A stretch of 11,019 nucleotides of DNA. Source: DATGFK01 sp040007395 (GTDB taxonomy: Bacteria > Chloroflexota > Anaerolineae > Aggregatilineales > UBA2796). A program made the position numbers and the translations under genes. The stretch lies in the NCBI GenBank assembly GCA_040007395.1, contig JBDTVG010000009.1, positions 1-11,019 on the forward strand. The letters run 5' to 3'. The notes beneath the pieces were generated by a model that was not told where the DNA came from, did no database searches, and worked only from the letters and a program-made list of their open reading frames with translations. Positions 1 through 6,952 of this stretch are shown here, piece by piece. Numbering within the stretch: the stretch's first letter is position 1; every line of letters begins with the position of its first letter.

Positions 1-111
1 ATACCTCCAATTCTATCCTACAGGAGCCGTTCTTTAATTCCCAAACACGCTCTAGACACATTTTCAACGCCACACTCCCGCCACTGCCAGACCACGCAGC
101 ACTCATTTCAG

Positions 112-140
112 CAAAAACCGGACAATTTGTCCGGTTTTTG
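112..140. terminator. Bidirectional rho-independent terminator
   Basis: Perfect 14-base inverted repeat, CAAAAACCGGACAA at 112-125 and its complement at 127-140. The GC core CCGGAC/GTCCGG is flanked by an A tract on one side and a T tract on the other, so either transcript would form a stable hairpin ending in U residues. It lies 22 bases beyond the stop of the leftward gene ending at 163 and would also stop any rightward transcript entering from the left edge. This is the classic layout between converging genes. Confidence 0.8.
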
Positions 141-149
141 TTTACCTAG

Positions 150-161
150 TTGTCGCGACAA
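150..161. repeat. 12-bp perfect palindrome TTGTCGCGACAA
   Basis: A fully self-complementary 12-mer lies one base past the stop codon of the leftward receiver-like gene, between that stop and the terminator hairpin. It could be a protein-binding dyad or a short extra RNA hairpin. No known site is recognised, and only one copy was noticed. Confidence 0.4.
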
Positions 162-162
162 A

Positions 163-789
163 TTACCACGTTACGTCGATATGTTCATTGACTTGCCGAA
201 TTGCTGCCTCAAGCGCTTTTTCTGTTAGCGGACGGGCAACGACTACAGCGGCGCGATGTGATGGGGCGGTTTGCCCAAGCTCAGAACTATCGTGGATGAG
301 GATCAAGGGTCGTACCCCCATCGGTAATCGTTGCAGCATCGACATCAGCAGCCCCGCCTCGTATTGTGGCACCGAATCGTCAATGATAATCATACCAATT
401 GCCGTATCTTCGCGTATTCGATCTACCGCATCTTCATAGCGGTAAACGGTGATCGCGTTGTAGCCGGCTCGCCGTGCCGCCATTCTGACAAGCCGCCGTG
501 CCGCTTCGTCTGTGCTGACCATCAGCACTGATCGGGTGATTGGTTGTGGGCGACGCAGTACAACGTAGCCAATGGGCAAAGCGATAAGAATTACAAGCAG
601 CGCACCAATCAGTACAATTGCTGTTGTATCGAGAGGACCGCTTGCCGTACCGGGGGCGGAGGCTTGCGCCAGACTCCGCAGAGTCGGCAGCGTCAGCAAT
701 GCACTTGTGATTACCAAGCAGATCACAATTTTATAATGAAATCGGTACTGACCATAACGAACTGAGCATAACTGCCGTAAATGGTTCAT
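163..789 (-). CDS. Membrane-anchored receiver-like (pseudo-receiver) protein
   Basis: Start: the open frame reaches a GTG at 816 with no ribosome-binding site. The ATG at 789 is preferred (208 aa) because GGATAGAG lies directly before it. Numbering below is from this ATG. Residues about 20-36 are a hydrophobic stretch after a basic N-terminus, followed by LAQASA, which resembles a signal-peptide cleavage site. A second hydrophobic helix lies at about 55-78 and ends in RRPQ. The C-terminal ~120 residues follow the receiver fold order (VLMVSTDE, IIIDDSVP, LILIHDSS, VVVARPLTE). The phosphoacceptor aspartate is present (first D of IIIDDSVP). The acidic pair after strand 1 is replaced by S-T, the conserved Thr/Ser by His, and the KP lysine by Arg. 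It is therefore probably not phosphorylated in the normal way. The predicted topology puts the receiver-like domain in the cytoplasm. The gene is divergent from the adjacent kinase, suggesting a shared signalling role, but function is unknown. Confidence 0.75.
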   Translation of the reverse strand: MNHLRQLCSVRYGQYRFHYKIVICLVITSALLTLPTLRSLAQASAPGTASGPLDTTAIVLIGALLVILIALPIGYVVLRRPQPITRSVLMVSTDEAARRLVRMAARRAGYNAITVYRYEDAVDRIREDTAIGMIIIDDSVPQYEAGLLMSMLQRLPMGVRPLILIHDSSELGQTAPSHRAAVVVARPLTEKALEAAIRQVNEHIDVTW

Positions 790-922
790 CTCTATCCATT
801 TCTGTTCGGACTGCACATCGGCGGAATTGCCATTACTGCGGTAAGATAAATAAAGTAAAGAATGTTAACCCTGATCGTATATCCCTTCCAGACACCTCGA
901 ACTGCGTTGAGCGCATAAGTGC

Positions 923-3019
923 ATGAGTAAAGACAATGTTCAGGTCATCGATCATTATGAGATCTTAGAGGCTATTGGGCAAGGCGGCATGAGCACCGTC
1001 TACAAAGCGTTCGATACTCAGTTGCGCCGCCAAGTAGCCATCAAGTTGATGCACAGTCATCTGACCGATAAGTCTGACTTTCAGAGTCGCTTTATGGCAG
1101 AAGGTCGGGCTATTGCTGCACTGGATCATCCAAACATTGTACGCCTCTTTGAGATAACGTTTCGGCATGGTCAGCTTTTCCTCGTCATGGAATATGTCGA
1201 GGGTGGCACGTTACGCCAACGCTTGAATACTCGTCTCAATGCAGGGCAATTTCTCGATCTGCGCGAGATTGTGACCGTGACTCGGCAAGTGGCACAAGCA
1301 CTGCATTATGCACATGGGCAGGGGATTATTCATCGCGACGTTAAACCGGATAACGTTCTGCTTAAGGAAGACAGCGAAGCCGCCGCTACACCACTAGGCT
1401 TTCGCGCCGTACTAACTGATTTCGGCGTAGCAAAGCGCGTAGATGGGGCTGGGCCGCTGACCGTTACGGGGGAATTGCTTGGTACATTGGCTTATATGGC
1501 TCCTGAACAATTCCGAGGCGTTTCCATCGATAACCGGATCGACATTTATGCCTTCGGGGTAATGCTCTACGAACTGGTTTCGGGGCAATTGCCATTTGTC
1601 TCAAGTTCCGCCGTCGACATGATCCTGATGCACACGCAGGGTGAACCCGAACGGATTCAGGATTTGCGGCCTGATACACCACCTGCACTGGTGAGTATTA
1701 TCCACCGTGCTATGCTCAAGAACCCCGATGATCGCTACGATAATATTGGCGAGATCGCGCGCGAACTTGAAGCGCTGGAAAAGTCGATCCGATCCATTAC
1801 CCATTCGGCTAGTTGGCGCAAGAATCGCACCACTTTGACAATCAACGTCAACGGCCCCGTCACGGTGTTTGATGTGCTGCCCGCGTTGGATCGTCCGGCT
1901 ATCCCCGTCGATCTACTTAGCGAGGGCAACGACGATATTATCATCGTTACGCCGCTGGAAGGACCATCGTGGCGATTGCCCTTTGAGAAGCCCTCGCTTA
2001 TCGTCGGACGCGATTCTAGCTGTGATGTGCAACTTGACGACCCATTGGTTTCACGCCAACACTTGCGTATTGATCGACTGCCTGATGGCAAGATCATCGT
2101 TGCTGATCTGGGCAGCTTGAACGGATTATACCTGAGCGACGAACGGCTTGAAGCCAATGGTATGATCGATTGGCTATCATCGCAATCGATTAAGATCGGG
2201 CCATTCTGGTTGACGCTGCGGCTGGCACGTTCGCAGGTAGGCATAGGGCGCTTGCTAGCCTATACTGCACCGCGCACAATCGAACAGCGCATCGGCAGTC
2301 AGGAGGCATTCTTACGGTTGACTCCCGCCGAAGCGGTGGTTGAACCGGGCAGTGCGGCTATTCTGCATGTGGAAGTCGTCAACAATGGCAAAGCACCACA
2401 AGACTATGTATGCACTATTCAGGGCCTACCGTCGGAGTGGTTTACGGCGGCACAGTTCCCGTTGCACGTGCCATCGGGAGAACGAGCCGAACGCTCGATC
2501 ACGTTCCACCCGCCGCGTCTGCCAACCAGTGTTGCCATGAGCTACGATTATGTGATCTCCGTTACGTCGCCGCAACAGCAAGAACGCCAAGTTACATCGC
2601 TAAATGGTACGCTACACGTTGTGCAATATTACGAATTTGAAAGCATTATCGAGGCAGAATCTTGGGGCTTTCGGATTCGTATTACCAATCGGGGCAACAG
2701 CCAGCGCTATTATGTGATCGAAGTCCGCGAACGCCACAATGTCCTGATTATGCTGCCATCGCGCACCCGCACGCTGGTCATGCCGGGGCAAAATGCTCCC
2801 GTCGAGATCAAGGTTCGGGCTAAACGCCGTCCGGTGTTTGGACTGGTTCGCCGCTATCCTATCGAGATCTCCATTCGCAGCGATGGCTTACGTCCTCAGA
2901 TACAAACCTTTGACTATCCTATCCGTCCATGGATTGCATGGCAGGTGCTGCTGCTGCTGTTGTTCGCGATTATCAGCCTGATCTTAATAATAATCTTGTT
3001 GCCTTCTCTGCTCCATTAA
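923..3019 (+). CDS. Ser/Thr protein kinase with FHA, Ig-like repeats and C-terminal membrane anchor
   Basis: 698 aa. Kinase domain at about 12-272, complete: glycine loop IGQGGMSTVYKA (18-29), ATP lysine K41, helix-C glutamate E60, HRDVKPDN with catalytic D139, DFG 166-168, and activation loop with T180, T182 and T188 before APE 193-195. It is an RD kinase and should be active. An FHA domain at about 355-432 keeps the phosphothreonine-binding positions G362-R363, S377-R378, H380 and N400-G401. Residues about 463-565 and 565-665 look like two beta-sandwich segments of the NEW3/COG1470 kind (VEPGSAAILHVEVVNNG; ITNRGNSQRYYVIEV). A single hydrophobic helix at 671-694 ends four residues before the C-terminus. 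There is no N-terminal signal. Tail anchoring would keep every domain cytoplasmic, unlike PknB-type kinases with an external sensor. The ATG at 923 has no clear ribosome-binding site, but the kinase domain begins soon after it. A receiver-FHA gene follows on the same strand. Confidence 0.93.
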   Translation: MSKDNVQVIDHYEILEAIGQGGMSTVYKAFDTQLRRQVAIKLMHSHLTDKSDFQSRFMAEGRAIAALDHPNIVRLFEITFRHGQLFLVMEYVEGGTLRQRLNTRLNAGQFLDLREIVTVTRQVAQALHYAHGQGIIHRDVKPDNVLLKEDSEAAATPLGFRAVLTDFGVAKRVDGAGPLTVTGELLGTLAYMAPEQFRGVSIDNRIDIYAFGVMLYELVSGQLPFVSSSAVDMILMHTQGEPERIQDLRPDTPPALVSIIHRAMLKNPDDRYDNIGEIARELEALEKSIRSITHSASWRKNRTTLTINVNGPVTVFDVLPALDRPAIPVDLLSEGNDDIIIVTPLEGPSWRLPFEKPSLIVGRDSSCDVQLDDPLVSRQHLRIDRLPDGKIIVADLGSLNGLYLSDERLEANGMIDWLSSQSIKIGPFWLTLRLARSQVGIGRLLAYTAPRTIEQRIGSQEAFLRLTPAEAVVEPGSAAILHVEVVNNGKAPQDYVCTIQGLPSEWFTAAQFPLHVPSGERAERSITFHPPRLPTSVAMSYDYVISVTSPQQQERQVTSLNGTLHVVQYYEFESIIEAESWGFRIRITNRGNSQRYYVIEVRERHNVLIMLPSRTRTLVMPGQNAPVEIKVRAKRRPVFGLVRRYPIEISIRSDGLRPQIQTFDYPIRPWIAWQVLLLLLFAIISLILIIILLPSLLH

Positions 3020-3058
3020 CCGATGAGCATCCTACCCAAAAACAGTAGAATAGTACTC

Positions 3059-3088
3059 GTGATTCCGAATCCTTGTTTATGCTACACT
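3059..3088 (+). promoter_or_regulatory. Possible extended -10 promoter for receiver-FHA gene
   Basis: TG at 3080-3081, one base, then TACACT at 3083-3088 forms an extended -10 element. A weak -35-like GTGATT lies 18 bases upstream at 3059-3064. Transcription would begin near 3095, consistent with the TTG start at 3150. No terminator was found after the kinase stop at 3019, so read-through from the kinase gene is equally possible. Confidence 0.3.
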
Positions 3089-3149
3089 GGAAAATGTCCA
3101 CGTAGTAGTGTCAAAGTGTAAAGCCCGACCGAGTAAGGACAATCATATC

Positions 3150-4001
3150 TTGTCAACGCACATTCTACATGTTGAAGACGAATCACAGCTACGCAACATC
3201 TTTGCCGTTGTACTGCGTGCCACGGCCCCCGGAGTCAATCTGGTTCAGCTTCGGACTGGAGATGAAGCGCTCAATTATATTGAGGACAATAAAACGTCGA
3301 TTGACTTATTTGTTTTGGATATTCGGTTGCCGGGTAGCATGGACGGACTCCAGGTAGCACACAAAATTCGAGAGTGGGAGTGTCCGGGGTTTATTATCAT
3401 TACCTCTGCCTACACGCCGCCCAAAGTAGAGGTGTTGACAGAACTGCGTGCCGAATATCTGCCAAAGCCATGGCATATCCGTCATCTAGTCAATAACTTG
3501 TTGGAATACCGTCTGGACAGTCTCAAGCCACGCACCAGCCTGCTAACAAAAGGGCCGGGGCGAGAAACAGTATCGACCAAACTGCCCAATACATTGCTCT
3601 CTAGCATCGCGAATTCCGGTCAACCCTATCCTGCTGTGGCGGCCAATAGCCCAGAGCTACGCCAGACTACTATTCCCGGTCAACAAGCTGTGTCAATCGA
3701 GATTAATCAACGACGCTTGATCTTGCCTGAAGTAGATGCAGTCATTGTCGGACGCAGCAGTTTTACTATATCCGACGAGGAAGGCACACTTGACCTATCA
3801 GATTTTCAGGCCATGGAAAAAGGGGTATCACGTCGCCATCTCAAGCTGAGTCGTAAAGAGAACCATCTCTATGCAACGGATCTCTACAGTAGTAATGGTA
3901 CATGGTTAAATGGAAAGTCGCTTGTTCCCGGAAAAGACTATCTACTCAGCAATCAAGATGAACTCCTCATTGGTACATTGATGATCAAGGTTCGTTTTTG
4001 A
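3150..4001 (+). CDS. Response regulator: receiver domain fused to FHA domain
   Basis: The frame opens at a GTG at 3108 with no ribosome-binding site. TTG at 3150 is preferred because AAGGA (3135-3139) lies 10 bases before it and the product then begins MSTHILHVEDE, a usual receiver start. Numbering is from this TTG (283 aa). The receiver spans about 3-118 with acidic residues E9/D10, phosphoacceptor D57 in VLDIRLP, T85 and K106-P107, so it should accept phosphate. A Ser/Thr/Pro-rich linker (about 125-175) follows. The C-terminal FHA domain at about 180-283 has VGRS (G201, R202), SRRH (S227-H230) and SNG (N249-G250) as phosphothreonine-binding positions. There is no DNA-binding output domain, so the output is probably protein docking to a phosphorylated partner. 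The kinase immediately upstream, itself carrying FHA and activation-loop threonines, is the obvious candidate. That pairing is inference. Confidence 0.9.
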   Translation: MSTHILHVEDESQLRNIFAVVLRATAPGVNLVQLRTGDEALNYIEDNKTSIDLFVLDIRLPGSMDGLQVAHKIREWECPGFIIITSAYTPPKVEVLTELRAEYLPKPWHIRHLVNNLLEYRLDSLKPRTSLLTKGPGRETVSTKLPNTLLSSIANSGQPYPAVAANSPELRQTTIPGQQAVSIEINQRRLILPEVDAVIVGRSSFTISDEEGTLDLSDFQAMEKGVSRRHLKLSRKENHLYATDLYSSNGTWLNGKSLVPGKDYLLSNQDELLIGTLMIKVRF

Positions 4002-4116
4002 GGCATTACCCCGACAGTGATTCGCTTTTCGGCAGCCTGAACCAGAACATACACTATAAAGCGTTAGATTTCTCACTATTGATCATGAGTCGCTTTTCGC
4101 TTGATCGAATCGCTTG

Positions 4117-4145
4117 TTGACAAAACAGCGATTAAGGCTGATAAT
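4117..4145 (+). promoter_or_regulatory. Sigma-70-type promoter of the metal-efflux operon
   Basis: TTGACA at 4117-4122 is a perfect -35, followed by a 17-base spacer and GATAAT at 4140-4145 (5 of 6 matches to TATAAT). Transcription would start near 4152, inside the palindrome at 4146-4167 and about 24 bases before the repressor ATG. The promoter lies inside the longer open frame that begins at 4101, which argues against that upstream start. Confidence 0.75.
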
Positions 4146-4167
4146 TATATAAACAATTGCTTATATA
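4146..4167. promoter_or_regulatory. Predicted ArsR/SmtB-type operator
   Basis: A 22-bp dyad: TATATAA (4146-4152) mirrored by TTATATA (4161-4167), with the palindrome CAATTG (4154-4159) exactly at the centre. Only the pair 4153/4160 breaks the symmetry. Length, A/T-rich arms and the AACAA core resemble the 12-2-12 operators of SmtB, ZiaR and CzrA zinc sensors. Its position directly after the -10 and over the start site is right for repression by the metal sensor encoded next. Confidence 0.7.
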
Positions 4168-4175
4168 TCGATACA

Positions 4176-4499
4176 ATGTCTCAAAACCCACCTGACCTAT
4201 CCGAAATTACGCTGCTTGATACCGAAACCTCGATGCGGCTTGCCGAAGTGTTCGCTGTGTTGGCTGATCCAAGCCGCCTGCGAATTATCTCGGCCTTGTC
4301 TCACCACGAGCTAAACGTTGGCGATTTGGCTGAGTTGGTTGGAATGAGCCAACCCGCTACCTCCCATCACTTACGTTTATTGCGTACTCAACGTATTGTG
4401 CGGATGCGAAAGGTAGGACGGCAGACGTTTTACGCATTGGATGACACACATATCCACGATCTGTTGGATAGGGGGATTGCCCATGTCCAGCATGAATAG
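4176..4499 (+). CDS. ArsR/SmtB-family metal-sensing repressor (CzrA-like)
   Basis: 107 aa from the ATG at 4176. The frame extends up to a TTG at 4101, but that lies upstream of the promoter -35 and is rejected. Winged helix-turn-helix: LADPSRLRIISAL (29-41), recognition helix SQPATSHHLRLLR (58-70), wing VRMRKVGRQTFYAL (75-88). The alpha-3 cysteine site of ArsR/CadC is absent (ELNVGDL, Asn in place of Cys). The C-terminal helix carries D90, H92, H103 and H106. These align without a gap to the four Zn(II)/Co(II) ligands of CzrA (D84, H86, H97, H100). It should therefore sense Zn or Co at the dimer-interface alpha-5 site and leave DNA when loaded. No clear Shine-Dalgarno sequence precedes the ATG. 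The stop codon overlaps the ribosome-binding site of the ATPase gene, so both form one operon. Confidence 0.92.
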   Translation: MSQNPPDLSEITLLDTETSMRLAEVFAVLADPSRLRIISALSHHELNVGDLAELVGMSQPATSHHLRLLRTQRIVRMRKVGRQTFYALDDTHIHDLLDRGIAHVQHE

Positions 4500-4511
4500 G
4501 AGCTTACTACG

Positions 4512-6698
4512 ATGACAACCCATATCTATACTGTAAAAGGCATGGATTGTGCCGATTGCGCCAACAAGATCGAAAAAGGAGTCAGCCGACTCGCAGGGGT
4601 ACAAGAGGTACGTGTCGATTTCGCGACCTCTAAACTGCACGTTGGTGGAGAAATTCCAGCGACAGTCATTGATCAACGGGTACAAGCATTAGGCTACAGC
4701 CTCGATTTTGAAAACACTGTGTCAGCGACTGCCCCCCAAGTCGGCGGCGTGATCGGCTTCTGGAATTACTTACGGTCCCGTCATGAAACACGGCTAGCGC
4801 TCATCGGTGGCGCGATTATCTTGTTTACGCTGCTTGCGTCGCTCTTCGGACTGGTAGGCAATATCCGCGAGATCCTGCTCATTGCGGCGATAAGCATCGC
4901 GGGGTATCCGATTGCACGGAGCGGGTTGAGTACACTATTTATCAATCGCGATTTCAACATCAATCTACTGATGACCATCGCTGCGGTTGGTGCTTTGATT
5001 ATTGGGGAGCCACTTGAAGGCGCAACCGTGATCTTCCTGTTTGCCATTGGCGAATCGTTGGAAGGCTATACAGCAGATCGCGCTCGTGACAGCCTACGGA
5101 GTTTGGTTAGTCTGGCTCCGGTCACAGCGATTCGCCTGACGACGCAGGGTGAGGAAGTGATCCCAGTTGAGCAGTTGAAAATCGATGATACTATTCTTGT
5201 CAAACCCGGTGAGCGTGTGGCAATGGACGGAGTGGTAACGGTTGGCGAAAGTGATGTCGATCAGGCTCCAATTACGGGCGAGAGCGTGCCTGTTTACAAG
5301 AGTCTAGGTGCGGAAGTCTATGCCGGAACAATCAATGGCAGCGGTTTATTAAAGATCAGGGTAACACACCTCGCCGCTGACAATACCCTAAGCCGTATCA
5401 TTCACTTAGTTGAAACCGCTCAAAGCGAACGTGCGCCAAGCCAACGCCTCATTGATGCTTTTGCTCGTGTGTATACGCCTGCTGTCGTGGGGATTGCTGC
5501 GCTGATGGCAGTTATTCCACCGGTGCTGTTTCATGCGCCGTTCTGGGAGATCCCCGGTGAGGCGCATGGCTGGCTGTATCGAGCGCTTTCGCTGTTGGTG
5601 ATCGCTTGTCCGTGTGCGTTGGTGATCAGTGCTCCCGTCACCGTGATTAGCGGTATCACGGCTGCCGCACGGCGCGGCGTACTGATCAAAGGTGGTATGT
5701 ATCTGGAAGCATTGGGGCAAATCCGGGCATTTGCTTTTGATAAAACGGGGACACTGACACAAGGTAAGCCTATTGTGACCAGCACCCGTGCGGCAATTTG
5801 TTCAACAGGCGAACCCTGCCCAGAGTGTGACAATGTGCTAGCGCTGGCTTCAGCCGTTGAGCAGGGCAGCACGCATCCATTGGCGAAAGCAGTAGTTTCG
5901 GCGGCACAGGAGCGCGGCTTGATTAGCCGATACCTACCAGCGGAAAAAATCGAGAATCTTGCCGGACGTGGGGTACGCGGTACGGTCAATGGTCAAAGCA
6001 TTACTATCGGCAGTCACTCATTGTTCGATGCGGAATATCCGCACAGCCACGCTTTTCATGAGTTAGTAAACGGAGTCGAGGCACAAGGTCAAACCGCAAT
6101 GCTCGTTACAAACGGCGAGGCAGTACAAGGCTATATCACGGTAGCCGATACGCTGCGCGATGGCAGTAGACAGATCATCACCGATCTGAAAGCATTAGGA
6201 ATCACGCCAGTGCTGCTAACTGGCGACAATCAAATTGTCGCGCAAGCCGTAGGTCAGGCGGTAGGAGTTGAAGACGTGCGAGCGGGATTGCTGCCTGCTG
6301 ATAAGGTTACAGCGATCAAGGAACTACTCGCCACTTATCGAAATGTGGCGATGATTGGTGATGGCATTAATGATACGCCCGCGTTAGCGGCAGCAACTGT
6401 CGGAATCGCCATGGGCGCAGCAGGAAGCGCACAAGCCCGCGAAACCGCCGATGTTGCCCTGATGGCGGACGATTTAAACCAGTTGCCTTTCGCGATTAGG
6501 TTAGCCCGCTTTACTCGTAACCTGATCCTGCAAAATGTCGGGCTTAGTCTCGCGACCAAGCTGATCTTCTTAGTGTTGGCCTTGTTCGGCGGTGCATCCT
6601 TATGGCTAGCGATTCTTGCCGATGTCGGGATTTCGCTGCTGGTCACACTGAATGGGATGCGCCCACTGAGCTTCGAGCGCTCCGTGAAGAATAGCTAA
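4512..6698 (+). CDS. zntA: Zn/Cd/Pb-exporting P1B-type ATPase
   Basis: 728 aa inner-membrane pump that uses ATP to export divalent soft metals. An N-terminal HMA domain (about 3-66) has GMDCADC with C13 and C16. About eight membrane helices are predicted (about 95-113, 118-136, 147-163, 167-184, 322-340, 355-378, 670-690, 693-712). The actuator loop has TGE at 255-257. The transport motif CPC is at 366-368, phosphorylated D410 lies in DKTGTLT, the HP pair of the nucleotide domain is at 455-456, and GDGIND is at 616-621. K683 in helix 7 and D704 in helix 8 match the Zn(II)/Cd(II)/Pb(II) class rather than the Cu(I) class. An added cluster, C430, C436 and C439, lies between the P and N segments. 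AGGAG at 4498-4502, nine bases before the ATG, overlaps the repressor stop and indicates translational coupling. zntA and cadA are used for the same class; the exact metal cannot be told from sequence. Confidence 0.95.
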   Translation: MTTHIYTVKGMDCADCANKIEKGVSRLAGVQEVRVDFATSKLHVGGEIPATVIDQRVQALGYSLDFENTVSATAPQVGGVIGFWNYLRSRHETRLALIGGAIILFTLLASLFGLVGNIREILLIAAISIAGYPIARSGLSTLFINRDFNINLLMTIAAVGALIIGEPLEGATVIFLFAIGESLEGYTADRARDSLRSLVSLAPVTAIRLTTQGEEVIPVEQLKIDDTILVKPGERVAMDGVVTVGESDVDQAPITGESVPVYKSLGAEVYAGTINGSGLLKIRVTHLAADNTLSRIIHLVETAQSERAPSQRLIDAFARVYTPAVVGIAALMAVIPPVLFHAPFWEIPGEAHGWLYRALSLLVIACPCALVISAPVTVISGITAAARRGVLIKGGMYLEALGQIRAFAFDKTGTLTQGKPIVTSTRAAICSTGEPCPECDNVLALASAVEQGSTHPLAKAVVSAAQERGLISRYLPAEKIENLAGRGVRGTVNGQSITIGSHSLFDAEYPHSHAFHELVNGVEAQGQTAMLVTNGEAVQGYITVADTLRDGSRQIITDLKALGITPVLLTGDNQIVAQAVGQAVGVEDVRAGLLPADKVTAIKELLATYRNVAMIGDGINDTPALAAATVGIAMGAAGSAQARETADVALMADDLNQLPFAIRLARFTRNLILQNVGLSLATKLIFLVLALFGGASLWLAILADVGISLLVTLNGMRPLSFERSVKNS

Positions 6699-6951
6699 AA
6701 CTAGGCAAGATCATTGCGTTAGGCTTGACCAAATCATTAGTTCCTCGACTATCATTGAATAGCCAGAGCGTTTAATTTATCTATAAGTGGTGGATTGGGC
6801 GACTGACCCGCACCTATGCTTGTACCCTTGCATTCTGCTCAGGGTATATTGACGTACATCACATGATATGGCTATGGTTGGTGTGGATCATAAGTAGGAT
6901 AAATTCGAGCATCCAGTGAAAATTGAAAGTCAGAACAGGTAACAGAACCTG
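6699..6951. other. Convergent intergenic region with weak hairpins
   Basis: About 250 bases between the rightward ATPase and the leftward methyltransferase. No gene seen. Possible hairpins are GGTG...CACC with inner GGG/CCC (6789-6814) and TACCCT...AGGGTA (6823-6828 and 6841-6846, 12-base loop). Neither is followed by a T run, so no canonical terminator for the ATPase can be assigned. Confidence 0.4.
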
Positions 6952-6952
6952 T
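6935..6952 (-). terminator. Weak hairpin at the end of the methyltransferase gene
   Basis: ACAGGT (6935-6940) and ACCTGT (6947-6952) form a 6-bp stem with a 6-base loop that begins within the methyltransferase stop codon. Downstream on the minus strand the sequence is only loosely T-rich, so termination is uncertain. Confidence 0.3.

Noticed and set aside
1..37. Possible C-terminus of a rightward gene (frame ending ...FYPTGAVL, stop at 35-37)
   Set aside because: Only 11 codons inside the window and all three rightward frames are poorly constrained here; a terminator downstream is consistent but not proof.
1735..2244. 169-codon minus-strand open frame inside the kinase gene
   Set aside because: It lies wholly within the conserved kinase and FHA coding sequence, is low-complexity Ser/Arg-rich and has no recognisable fold; it is a shadow frame.
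4022..4099. Direct repeat TCGCTTTTCG (4022-4031 and 4090-4099)
   Set aside because: Ten bases, two copies, no mobile-element features; probably chance.
4101..4175. N-terminal extension of the ArsR-family repressor from TTG 4101
   Set aside because: It contains the promoter and operator, and the extra residues do not look like a conserved N-terminus.
5531..5989. 152-codon minus-strand open frame inside the ATPase gene
   Set aside because: It is antisense to the invariant CPC and DKTGT motifs and has the composition of a shadow frame.
6787..6846. tRNA or small RNA in the convergent gap
   Set aside because: Short stems exist, but there is no cloverleaf, T-loop GTTCRA motif or promoter-terminator pair.
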